Shown piece after piece: positions 1 to 9,855 of a stretch of 64,000 bases of DNA. The stretch lies in the NCBI RefSeq assembly GCF_041146395.1, contig NC_090997.1, forward strand, positions 37,179,501-37,243,500. Direction: 5' to 3'. Source of the stretch: Eulemur rufifrons (Eukaryota > Chordata > Mammalia > Primates > Lemuridae). The notes beneath the pieces are model-generated. The model was not told the DNA's origin. It did no database searches and saw only the letters and a list, made by a program, of their open reading frames with translations. Position numbers and translations under genes: made by a program. The first letter of the stretch is position 1. Each line of letters starts with the position of its first letter.

Positions 1-3000
1 AAATTAAAATTAGAATTTTGGGGAAATGGCTGATATGCTATGGAACAAAAAGTGTGAACATCTGTTTTTCTGTTTAAGTTTCTAACTAACAGCCTGATCC
101 AAAAAAAAGAATTTTAATAGAACTCTTTATTAAAAGGTACACAGTCTTTGCATACACTGAAAGGACAGCGAAAGACTTATAAACAGACTATCCTTTATCA
201 GTTGGGGGCATTTAAGAGAACTTTCTTCTATTCTAAGACTTTTCCTTAATTCCTGATGTGCTAAGTCTGAAAAATATTAATCTGACTAACAGATTTTCTA
301 GACTGCCAAAGAAGGGAAGAGAAGAACTAGCAGGCTTCTGAAGATTGTGGTTAAAAATCTATATAAATGGCAATTCTCAGAGGCATTCAATCAACAGACT
401 CACTCATATAGTAAATATTCTGCTCTCTTTTACTAAAACTGGCTACCTCGTGTTGCTCCACATACTGCAATATAAAGACAGATATAAGTAAGCATTACAC
501 CCAGGCATTTGGGGACACTAATCTAGGCCCTTTGTATTAAAGGATCCCACTTTGTGCCATGTCTGAATGCATCCCACCACAGGGGAAGGAGACCCCGAAG
601 TCAGTAAGACAGGCCCATCTGGAGTTCACATCCACCTTGAACTTCAGAATTCCCTGTTTAAACAAGCTTCCTAGCCTGTGTATGACATCTGCATGATTCT
701 CTCTCCCAAGTCACATTTCCTGAGAATGGTTTGAGCTGCCATTATTTGGGGGAGGGTGAATAAAAAGATTTTGGACACGTGGCTGGGTATCCACATGCAT
801 GTGCAAAAGGCTATTTCCAATTTACGATTGTGTCAGGGGTGGGAATGGAAGGCAGATGACCCACAAGCATATTAAATATTCGGAGCGGTAGAGAATATGT
901 GTATCAATTAGCAGGGGTAAATGCATATGTATTTGTTACGATGATTAATAATAAAGATGAAACTGTGTTTCACGAACCTTCAAATTAGTATATGATGTAT
1001 ATATGTATATCATGTATATATGTATATGATGTATATGATGTCTATTGTTACCTGATCCTATAATTTTCCCATGCTTCACCTCACCAAGATCTCAAATTAT
1101 ATCAGTCTTATTTTATTGTTAAAATAACTTCCAATGAAAGGATTGGAGTGGTTATAAATTAAGCACTAACTTTTTTGAAATGGAGCAGTGACAAAGGTTA
1201 TAATAAAGGATGGAGGTCCACTCAGTTGGATAGAGAGTGCTTCATGGAAGGAGTGAGCAGTGAACTAAGAGCTGAAAGACGAGAAGGGACTTTTCATATG
1301 AATCATCTTAAGATAGCGAAAAGTAGACAAAAGAAACAGCAAGAACAATGGCCATGAAGCTGGAATGGATTTGACTTGCATTATAGTGAGGTTCAGTGTC
1401 TGCTCTGATTGGAATCATTGCTAGAAAAATGCTCATAACAATATAATAAAAACTAGACATGAGACTTTCAAGGGTACTTCCTACCCCAGGATACTTCTGC
1501 TCAGAAAATTCAGGAAGTTGAAATTGCTCTGGTAGGAAGACGGGAGAAGCAGCTCCTTGATGGGAATCTTGTTCTCTTTAATTCCTTTGGCATTTCTTTT
1601 ATGGAAAATAAACTACACTTCGCAGAAATCTTTGTGATTCTATTAATGTCCTGATAGCTTGCTTAAGGAATAGTAAGGTAAGTGGGTTGAAATGTTTTTG
1701 TCAGCATCAAGCATATGGATTGGGAAATGTGTACAGAACCAGAAAAGAAAAATGCAGCCTCAAGAGAAAAGCAAGAAATATCAATAGAATATGGCAATGA
1801 CATGAGGTTGGAATCTCTAATTTTAGGTCCTAAACCTTGGTCAACGTTTGGCGGAGGACATGGAGGTCATAAACCACATGAACAGCTGCTAGAGAAATTG
1901 GCTCCCAGAAATCTGGAAGCTGGCCCGTTTAATGACCTAGTTGGCGAGGATTGCTTGAGGGCTGCAATATGTATAGCTAGTTTTCTTCATGACTGCTATA
2001 AGGGATCCCCAAAATATTTACTGAAACTTTAATGAGATGGAGGAGACGAGGAAGAAAGAAGATAGATCCCTGGAGAATCACAGCATCCCCAAGGTGAGTG
2101 AACCAGTGGCTGACATGTGGTAAAGAGTAGGAATTCAACTTTTCCTAATTCATTTTCAGATTAGAATTTATTCAGTAATAAGTAGTAGATACTACTTAAA
2201 TAAATAGGGCATGTAAATATATAAGGAAACTATTATAGATGGAAATACTATAGGTATAATTGACTAGCTCATGTCCGTGTAACCTCTCCCCTAACAACAT
2301 GAGACAATACAAAAGAGAATCTAATTTATTCAAACAGACCTGCATCAGAAGGAGGGAGTGATATTAAATGTTCTTCTGGTACACATTGGCTTCAAACAAA
2401 CCAAACACAATGCAACAAAATACTACATACCACAATTAATTGCACTTTTCATACCTCAAAGTGAGAGTTATATAATCAAAAATTTTAATGTTTCATCTAA
2501 GTATTAGGCTAGAAATTTAGTAGCTATGTACAAAAAATTAAAAAATGCAAAACATCCATTGTATGCTTTTACTTTGAAAAATAGTTTAGAAATGTTTTCT
2601 AATTTTACTTTCTGTTAAGAGCAATTTATTAATCATGACTTGAGCCATACTATAGAAAAATATAAACTTGTCCAGTTAGGGTATTAAAAACTTCTAACAA
2701 ATTGTTTAGAAATATGAAATTTCATAATGTATTTGAAAGAAGAAATATATTTGAGCTAATTATTCAGGGATTTATGGAATATGAATATAAGGAAGGAAAA
2801 TAAAATGTGTATTTCATGCAAGATTACTCAGGAATTTTTTTTAAGATGAAAACATCAGAGAACATAAACAATATTTAAAACATAGATATTGGACATGGGT
2901 CAAAGATCTGAAGAGTATAACTTTAAGAGAAGACTCCAAATTCCTTTGAGAAACAAATAGAAGTAAGCACCAATTATATGGAATAATAGGAATAGAGAAA

Positions 3001-5058
3001 AATAAATGAGAAAACGTGAGGTATCCAGTAGAAAAAAGAAACCTGTTTGAGATGAGAAAGCTAAAGAAATCTTCACATCGAGAATGAGATGCTGTTTTTC
3101 AGGACTGGCAATTTCTGGCACACAATAAATACAGGATTAATTTCTACATGTGAGTGGGAAGACAGCTGTCGTTTGCATTCATAATTTAGGACAGATAACT
3201 AAGATTTTAAATGCTTTTTCATATTTTTAATGTTGACCTTTTAATAAGTTATAACTTACTGTCTAAAGTTGATTGTGTCATTAAATCCTCAAATCTCTAG
3301 TTGTGGTACGTACTTTTTCTCAGAAGTGAAGTGATATTTTTGTTTACATAATTTATTAGGCCTGTGGTTACATAGTCAAAGTGTAAAGTGCACTGAAAAT
3401 ATATATACTTAAAAATTTATTAAGTAAATCTGTTACTTCTCATCTTTTACTTCATAAAATGCCTTTGGAGGGAGGAGGCATTTCCAAAATGGAAACATGA
3501 AATTTCAAATGATTAATCCAATTTGTCACAGTCATCTACTGTCACAAATACGTGATAATTGATTCTGTCATTTACTATAGTGTTTCGCTCTTGTTAACTA
3601 ACTTAACTGTGATACATTTAGTATTAAAATGTTTAGCCTGGTTGGTTAAAAAACTTCAAAAAAATATTTTAATGCTATCCACACTTTTCTTCTGATAGAT
3701 ATGGTTTGGTAATTTTTTCAATTTAGAAGAGTTGACAGTCGAAAACAAAGAAAAAGTCAAAATGTGTACAGAATGTATAACTACATGACCTTGATTTTAC
3801 TCTAATATTTCAAACTCAGATTGCATAAACTTTATCATAACCTCAACTTCAACATCATTGGAATTTGAAGACATTTACAAATTTCTCAGAAACCAATTAA
3901 CTATTTACACTTTCTGATAAAATGTTATTGTCCTCTTAAAATATAATATATTTAGTGGGGAATAGCTACCCACTTACTCTTTTTCAGCTAATTATTTTAG
4001 TTATTATCCTGAAATAATACAGAAAACCTTCAGAAGCAATTTTGGGACCCTGCTTTTGTAGAAGATTTGCTGCCATTCTATACCTAACTGGAAAGAGTAA
4101 GAATTAAAACAGAGGCTGAAGTACTGCCATAAATAAATTCTAAGAGAAAATAATAGAAAAATGCATTTGTTTTATTACTCATGAAGTTCAGAATGACATC
4201 AATTATTGTTCAAAATATATGACATAAATAAAATATATTCTTAGGTCATGTTACAATGGCAAGAGTTTGATTTTCCTCTCACCAGCACAACTTTTGGAAA
4301 AAAAAAATTAATAAAGCTGGCCTTAAAAGTAACTTTAGTTATAAGTCCTCTAGAGTCAAAAAGGGATTTATTTAATGGGAAATAAATGAGGTTTTACTTT
4401 CTGGTTACTTATGAAAAGTATGTATATTTTAAGTGGACATGTTAAAGAATATGAGCATTGTAATCTAGGAAAAATTAAATGCATTTTTCCTGGTGATTGG
4501 AATTACTTATTATATTACTTGATTTTTAGAAAAGGAAGAGCTGCAGCCTTTGCAAACAGTGAATCCAGTATTGCTTATTTAAGTTCATCTGTACACTCAT
4601 TAAAATCTTACAAACAACAACGAATACTCACAAGTTAATAAACAGAACCACAGGCCTAAAGTACATTTCCTATATGAACTTCAAGGAGCTTGAAGGGTAC
4701 CTTAGACATTCTTTGTAGTCCAAATTAATCTTCAAAAGTGCCCTTTGGCATATGGCAAAAGCAATTATTTTTCAAAAAAATATTTACTGTATTAAATTGG
4801 GTATAGTGGGTGCAATATATCAGAAGATTTTTTATCTTGTTTAACACAAAATGTATAATAAGATATCCTGTAAAATACAAAATTCATACATAAAATATAA
4901 AATATATATTTATAACCTAAAGTAAATATTCATATTATCACTGAGTTAATCTTTATTGACAGCCATTGCATTCAGTCTACTGGCTTGATGGAGAGTATAC
5001 ATACCTTTTATATTCCTTTGAACTTAAAAGCACAAAAAATACAACTACGAGAAAGAAC
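1..5058. other. Unassigned AT-rich sequence
   Basis: No gene, RNA gene or recognisable interspersed repeat could be supported here. Open frames are short (at most 105 codons, at 1715-2032), without recognisable domains, and there is no splice-flanked exon pattern. A short ATATGTATATGATG-type low-complexity stretch lies at about 988-1041. Very old, diverged repeats may have escaped recognition by eye. Confidence 0.5.
988..1041. repeat. AT-rich simple repeat (TATATGATGTA-like)
   Basis: Degenerate tandem units of TATATGATGTA and TATATGTATATC repeat four to five times. This is an imperfect AT microsatellite and likely variable in length between individuals. Confidence 0.75.
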
Positions 5059-5061
5059 ATT

Positions 5062-5176
5062 TTCAATCCATTAACAAGTATGTATTGAGAACCAATTGTG
5101 TGTTAAATTCAGTATTTGGTGGCTTGGAGCATAGTATGACTCAAATTCATAAAACAAATATGATGACATCTCACTT
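5062..5176 (-). repeat. L2 LINE 3'-end relic, antisense (weak)
   Basis: The motif 'aacaagtatgtattgagaacc' followed by a 'tgtgtgttaaattcag' stretch resembles the antisense L2 3' end (ATTTATTGAGCACCTACTATGTGCCAGG) after heavy decay. The match is short, so this is tentative. Confidence 0.4.
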
Positions 5177-5527
5177 TAAAGGAAATTTTTTCTCCAGTAA
5201 TTTCATTGAGGATATAGCTGAAAATCAGAAAATTAACAAAATAAACCTTTTCTTCTTTAAGACTATTAATTGGAAGTCAACATCTGCACTGAATTTCATA
5301 TACTGTAGTCATCAAGAATGTAAATATTTCCATCATTAGACATAACTATAACATGATGTATTAGATAGATCCTCAGCTCAGAACAGTTTGGAAATGGCTA
5401 GATGATAATGTTTAGAAAAAGATTGTTGTTGTAAATGCTGTGTATTCAACACATATTTATTTTATGTAGAATTTATGCATGGGTAAGAAAACCCTGGAGT
5501 GATGGAAGTGTTCTAAAACTAGACTGT
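5177..5527. other. Unassigned stretch
   Basis: No gene or clear repeat is seen. The last 40 bases (from about 5490) vaguely resemble an old LINE-1 3' UTR phrase around 'gatggaagtgttctaaaact', but it is too short to call. Confidence 0.4.
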
Positions 5528-7107
5528 AGTTCAAAATGGATTAAAGATTTAAATGTAAGACATGAAACTAGGAAACTGCTAGAAGAAAATGTAGGATAAA
5601 AACTCCATGATGTTGGTCTAGGCAATGATTTTTTTGGATATGATCTCATCAAAAGCACAGGCCAAAAAAAAAAAATGAAAATAGACAAATGGCATCACCT
5701 CAAAATAAAAAGCATCTGTACAGCAAAGGAAATAAGCAAGAGAGTGAAGTAACAACCTATGAAGTAGAAGAAAATTTTGCAAACCATACATCTGATAAGG
5801 GATTAGTATCCAAAATACATAAGGAACGCAAACAGCTCAATTGTAAAACAAACAAACAACCCCCCCACCAAGCATCCCAATTAAAAAATGGGTGGAGAGT
5901 TTAAATATTTTCTCAAAAGAAGACATACAAATGGCCAACAGGTATAAGAAAAAATGCTCAACATTACTAATCACCAGGGAAATAACAAATTAAAACAAAA
6001 ATGAGATATCACCTCATACCTGTTAGAATGGCTATCATCAAAAAGACCAAAGATGACGAATGTTGCTGGGGTGTGAAGAAAAAAACACTTGTACACCGTT
6101 GGTGGGTATATAAATTGGTACAGCCATTATGGAAAACAATATGGCACTTCCTCATAATATATAATAATAGAACTACCACGTGATACAGGAATCCAACTAC
6201 TAGGTATATATCCTAAGGAAATAAAATTAGTATGTCAAAGAAATACCTGTACTTCCACATTTGTTGCAGCACTATTTACAATAGCGAAGGTATGGAATCA
6301 ACCTAAGTGTTCATCAATAGATGAATAGACAAAGAAAATAGGTCTATACAGTAGTCCCTCAGTATCTTTGGGGGATTGGTTTCAGGAGCTGTGGGAATAG
6401 CAAAATCCACAGATGCTCAAATCTCTCATATAAAATGGTGTAATATTTGCATTATAACCTATGCACTCCATCCTCTATACTCTATGTCATGTCTAGAACA
6501 CTGATAATAACTAATACAATGTAAATGCTATGTAAATAGTTGCTACAATAAATTTGTTTTAAATTTGTATTCTTTTTAATTTTTGTATTTTTTAAAAATA
6601 TTTTTGATCCATGGTTGAGTCCCTGGATAAAGAACCCACAGACATAGAGGGCTGACTGTGTACACAATGGAATACTATTCAGCCTTAAAAAGGAAATTCT
6701 GTTATTTGTGAAAACATGGATGAACCTGGAGCTCATGACGTTAAGCAAAATAAGCCAGGCACAGAAAGACAAATACTGTGTGATTTCACTTATATGTAAA
6801 ACCTAAAAAAAATCAAATTCATCGAGGAAGAGAGTAGAATTGTGATTATCAGGAGGTGGGGTGTGATGAGGAAGAGGTTGGTCAAAGGTTAGATAAGAGG
6901 AAAAAGTTCAAGGGATCTATTGTACAACATGGTGCCTACAGTTACTACGATGTATTGTATTCTTGAAAATCATTAAAAGACTAGAATTAAGTGTTATCAT
7001 CACAAAAAGTGTTAAGTATGTGAGGTTATGCATATGTTATTTACCTTGATTTAACCATTCCACAATGTATACATATTTCAAAACAACATGTTGTACACAA
7101 TAAATAT
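5528..7107 (+). mobile_element. Old LINE-1 3' end (ORF2 C-terminus and 3' UTR), main part
   Basis: The stretch reads in order as the end of LINE-1 ORF2 and the 3' UTR: 'ttcaaaatggattaaagat', 'acaaatggccaacaggta', 'gagatatcacctcatacc', 'ttggtacagccattatgg', and after the MER2-like insertion 'aatactattcagcc' and 'cacagaaagacaaatact'. The reading frame is broken throughout, including short chance frames at 5689-5904 and 6001-6183. The element is 5'-truncated. It is split by a MER2-like element at 6349-6660 and by a mariner at 7108-9815, and its last 40 bases resume at 9816. It is therefore the oldest member of the nest. It looks like an L1MA/L1MB-age copy; the subfamily is not resolved. Confidence 0.85.
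6349..6660 (+). mobile_element. MER2-like non-autonomous DNA transposon (Tigger/pogo type)
   Basis: The element opens with CAGTAGTCCCTCAGTATC and closes with ATAGAGGGCTGACTGTG, imperfect terminal inverted repeats of the MER2/Tigger type. Inside, 'gctcaaatctctcatata', 'aaaatggtgtaatatttg' and 'taatacaatgtaaatgct' follow the MER2 consensus as I recall it. It is bounded by TA at 6347-6348 and TA at 6661-6662, the expected pogo/Tigger target duplication. It interrupts the LINE-1 sequence cleanly; the LINE-1 phrase continues with 'cacaatggaatactattc' on the far side. Such elements carry no transposase and moved with enzymes of Tigger relatives. Confidence 0.85.
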
Positions 7108-7966
7108 TAGGTCATTAAATATGAAATATCCAATTTTTCATAAAAAGTTTAGTTTATGATATCCCAAACAAGAACCAGTACAATTAATCAAAGTATGTGT
7201 CTAAACTCAACACAGTTTTTTTATCTTAAATGTAGCTTGTTTATGCCAGAAGCAAAGAAGCCTGGCGAGTGAGTGGCGATGAAATCACAAAAGGCGTTTT
7301 TCACAGCTTGTTTAGAATTGAATATTTTTTCTTGTAAGAAGTGGTCCAAAGTCCAGAAGAAGTGGTAGTTAGTTAGTGTAAGGTCTGGTGAATATGGTGG
7401 ATGACAGAGAGTTTCCAAGTCCAGTCTCTGTAGTTTGAGCAGCGTTGCTTGTGCAACATGTGGTTGAGCATTGTCTCGTAAGAGGATTGGCCTGTCTTTA
7501 TTGACCAATCTCAGCTGCTTAATCATAAGCATGCTCATCATTTTGTCCAATTGATTGTAGTAGACATTCACTGTAATTGATAGACCAGGTTTCATGAAGC
7601 TGTAGTGGATAATACCAGCGCTAGACCACCAAACAGACACCATTAGCTTTCTTGGATGAATATTTGCTTTTGGACTGTGTTTTAGTACTTTATCTTTATC
7701 CAGACACTGTGCTGAATGCTTGTGATTGTTAAGAAGAATCTATTTTTTATCACATGTTACAATACACTGTAGAAATGATTTGCCTTTATGTTGTGACAGC
7801 AAAGAAAGGCAAGCTTCAAAATGATTTTGTTAATGTTTTTTTAATTTATGTAGTACCTATCTATCCAGCTTTTTTACCTTGTCTTTTTGTTTTAAATGGT
7901 CTAATATTGTTGGAATAGTAACATCAGCTCTTGTTAATTTATGTATAGGTTGAGATGAATGAATTC

Positions 7967-8037
7967 ACTTCTACTACAGTTTTTATGGGCCCAGCACACT
8001 TCCACTGCGCAACTCTGCTATCTCCACTACAGTTTTT
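7967..8037. repeat. 18-bp target-site duplication around the tRNA half
   Basis: The left copy 'acttctactacagttttt' (7967-7984) and right copy 'atctccactacagttttt' (8020-8037) differ at three positions. In the mariner frame this sequence should occur only once, as it does in the second copy of the family, so the repeat was created by the insertion. Confidence 0.85.
7985..8019 (-). mobile_element. Retroposed 5' half of initiator tRNA-Met (tailless)
   Basis: On the minus strand the 35 nt begin AGCAGAGTTGCGCAGTGG and end GTGCTGGGCCCAT. This matches the 5' half of vertebrate initiator tRNA-Met, from base 1 through the CAT anticodon, with 3 differences in 35; two are C-to-T changes at what would be CpG sites. 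The anticodon-stem 3' side, T arm and acceptor 3' strand are absent. An 18-bp direct repeat flanks it (7967-7984 and 8020-8037, 15 of 18 identical). The second mariner copy has the uninterrupted empty site near 63367-63390. The minus-strand cut site reads ACT|AAAAA, close to the LINE-1 endonuclease preference TT|AAAA. No A-tail intervenes, as in the known class of tailless retropseudogenes. It is not a functional tRNA gene. Confidence 0.85.
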
Positions 8038-8070
8038 AGTTTATCATTATCCACCTTGTCTGAAGCTGTC

Positions 8071-9462
8071 CACATGTCTCATTTTCTATATATATAAAAC
8101 TTCAGAATATTACTTGGGTACAAACATTTTGTTTACATAAATTGCTTTTGTACTGTTTGAGTCAAAGTTAGAAGTGTGTCCATCACCCAGATAGTGTGCA
8201 TTGTACCTGTTAGGTGTGAATTTATCCATGTCCCCTCACCCCACTACCTGTTGGATTTCTGATGAATGTTATTTCCATATGTGCACATAAGTGTTGATCA
8301 ATTAGTTCCAATTTAACGGTGTGTACATGTGGTACTTATTTTTCCATTCTTATGATACCTTGCTTAGAAGAATGGTCTCTAGTTCCATCCAGGCTAATAG
8401 AAGTGGTATTAGTTCACCATTTTTTATGGCTGAGTAATACTTCATGGTATACATATACCACATTTTATTAATCCACTCATGTATTGATGGGCATTTGGTA
8501 AGTTTCCACTTCTTTGCAATTATGAATTATGCTGCTATAAACATTCAAGTGCAGGTGTCTTCTTTACAGAATTTTTTTTTTCTTTGGGTAAATACCCAGT
8601 AATGGGATCACTGGATCAAATGGTAGTTCCATTTTTAGTTCTTTGAGTTATCACCATACTACTTGCCATGGAGGTTGTACTAGTTTTCCGTCCCACCAAC
8701 AGTGTATGAGTGTTCCTATCTCTCCACATCCATGTCAGCATTTTTTTTTTGGGACTTTTTGATAAAAGCCATTCTCATTGGAGTTAAGTGATATCTCATT
8801 GTGGTTTTGATTTGCGTTTCCCTGATGATTAGAGATGTTGAGCACATTTTCATATGTTTATTGGCCACTAGTCTATCTTCTTTTCAAAAGTTTCTGTTCA
8901 TATCTTTTGCTAACTTTTTAATGGGATTGATTTTTTCTTGATGATTTGCTTGAGTTCCTTATAGATTCTGGTTGTCAGCCCTTTATTGGATGTAAAGCAC
9001 AAGAACAGACATAGACCAATGTGTTGGAACAGAGGAACCCAGATATAAAACCATCCTTATATTGTCATCTGATCTTCAACAAAGCAGACAAAAACATACA
9101 CTGGGGAAAAGAATCCCTATTCAATAAATGGTGCTGGGAAAATTGGCTAGCCACATGTAGAAGACTGAAACAGGATCCATGCCTTTCACCACTCACAAAA
9201 ATCAACTCACTATGGATGACAGGCTTAAACCTAAAATGTAAAACTATAAGAATTCTAGAAGAAAATGTTGGAAAAGCTCTTATAGACATTGGCATTAGCA
9301 AAGATTTTATGAAGAAGATCCCAAAAGCAATCACAGCAACAACAAAAATAAATGAATGGGACCTGATTAAAACAAAAAGCTCTGCACAACCAAGGAAACA
9401 ATCAATAGAGTGAATAGAGAACCTATATAATATGAGAAAATATTTGCACATGGTTCATTTTT
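8071..9462. repeat. 16-bp target-site duplication of the twin-primed LINE-1
   Basis: 'cacatgtctcattttc' (8071-8086) and 'cacatggttcattttt' (9447-9462) are the two copies. Mariner copy 2 has this sequence once, near 63326-63340 on the plus strand as 'gaaaatgagccatgtg', which confirms the duplication. Confidence 0.85.
8087..9446 (-). mobile_element. LINE-1 with 5' inversion, inserted in the mariner
   Basis: Bases 8096-8999 are LINE-1 3' UTR and ORF2 end in antisense ('cttcagaatattacttgggt', 'atggctgagtaatacttcat', 'aacagtgtatgagtgttcc'). Bases 9000-9446 are LINE-1 ORF2 in sense orientation ('gaacccagatataaaacc', 'aaatggtgctgggaaaattgg', 'gggacctgattaaaac'). The sense part ends at 'atatttgca' and the antisense part starts, in LINE-1 order, at 'catccaataaaggg', so the two parts abut within about 10 nt in LINE-1 coordinates. 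That is the expected product of twin priming. A 16-bp duplication flanks the whole (8071-8086 and 9447-9462), and the minus-strand cut site is TCTT|AAAAATG, a perfect LINE-1 endonuclease site. The A-tail has decayed to TA repeats (8087-8095). The frame at 9021-9413 is an ORF2 relic, not a gene. Confidence 0.9.
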
Positions 9463-9815
9463 AAGATTAAAATTACCAGAATGGAACTTTTTAAACCATA
9501 TGTGTTTTAAACCATATTTGTTCATTAGCCATATCCTTTCCAAACACTTTGTTGATATTTTAACCTGTACGTGTTGTATTGGTTCCACAATGGAACTCAT
9601 ATTTGAAAATAATACAAATTCTTGACTTTGGTTGTACAAAAATTGTCCTAAAATTTTTTTGAAAGATAATCATAAGTCAAAACATCCATTTGAAAGAATG
9701 AGGATGTACCTTTACAAGGAAAATAAAACAAGACGTGTCAAAGTGAAATGTCACAGATTTTAACTGTCAAACTTAGTACTTGAGGAAATCGGACATTTCA
9801 TACTTAATAACCTAA
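9447..9815 (-). pseudogene. Mariner copy 1, 5' UTR and transposase N-terminus remnant
   Basis: The minus strand matches the first 370 bases of mariner copy 2: the terminal inverted repeat, the untranslated leader, and the start of the helix-turn-helix DNA-binding domain, including the region encoding 'FNLKNEPC' (counterpart of 'FNLENEPC' in copy 2). The frame at 9367-9639 runs across the LINE-1 junction and is not a gene. Small indels break the frame. Confidence 0.8.
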
Positions 9816-9855
9816 TGCATGCATATTTTCAATTAAAAATAAATTAATAAAACTC
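9816..9855 (+). mobile_element. Last 40 bases of the old LINE-1 beyond the mariner
   Basis: 'attttcaattaaaaataaa' follows the mariner end directly and corresponds to the LINE-1 3' terminus plus A-rich tail expected after 'gttgtacacaataaata' at 7090-7107. This fixes the mariner insertion point inside the LINE-1 3' UTR. Confidence 0.7.

Larger units (their letters stand above)
7221..8070 (-). pseudogene. Mariner transposase pseudogene, copy 1 (C-terminal catalytic region)
   Basis: The open frame at 7221-7643 (140 codons) holds the catalytic half of a mariner DDE transposase: the V-W-W motif near residue 5, 'LLRDNAQPH' with the second catalytic Asp at residue 57, and 'YSPDL' just before the third catalytic position. 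The spacing from residue 57 to the third position is exactly 34 residues, the mariner DD34D signature. The third position (residue 92, codon 7368-7370) is Asn instead of Asp. Upstream, in broken frames, the first catalytic motif also reads Asn for Asp and is preceded by a stop replacing the expected Trp. The N-terminal half is split off by the LINE-1 and lies beyond 9446. The copy cannot encode an active enzyme. Confidence 0.9.
7108..9815 (-). mobile_element. Mariner transposon, copy 1 (with nested insertions)
   Basis: The terminal inverted repeats are TTAGGTCATTAAATATGAAA at the left end and, complemented at the right end, TTAGGTTATTAAGTATGAAA. The element lies in the LINE-1 3' UTR, which resumes at 9816, and a TA sits at the left boundary (7106-7107). 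Without insertions it is about 1.28 kb, normal for mariner. Reading on the minus strand, the 5' part is at 9447-9815, then a LINE-1 (8087-9446), then the rest of the transposase region (7221-8086), which also holds a 35-nt tRNA fragment. The same family occurs at 62973-64000 in opposite orientation, roughly 80-85% identical by eye. The inverted repeats are not the Hsmar1/MADE1 type (TTAGGTTGGTGCAAAAG...). Whether this is Hsmar2 or a lineage-specific family is unresolved. Confidence 0.9.

Noticed and set aside
7985..8019. Functional tRNA-Met gene
   Set aside because: Only the 5' half is present. The T arm, 3' anticodon stem and 3' acceptor strand are missing, and the piece sits between target-site duplications.
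9021..9413. 130-codon plus-strand open frame that looks protein-like
   Set aside because: It is the LINE-1 ORF2 part of the 5'-inverted insertion ('aaatggtgctgggaaaattgg' and following phrases), without an intact domain or start context.
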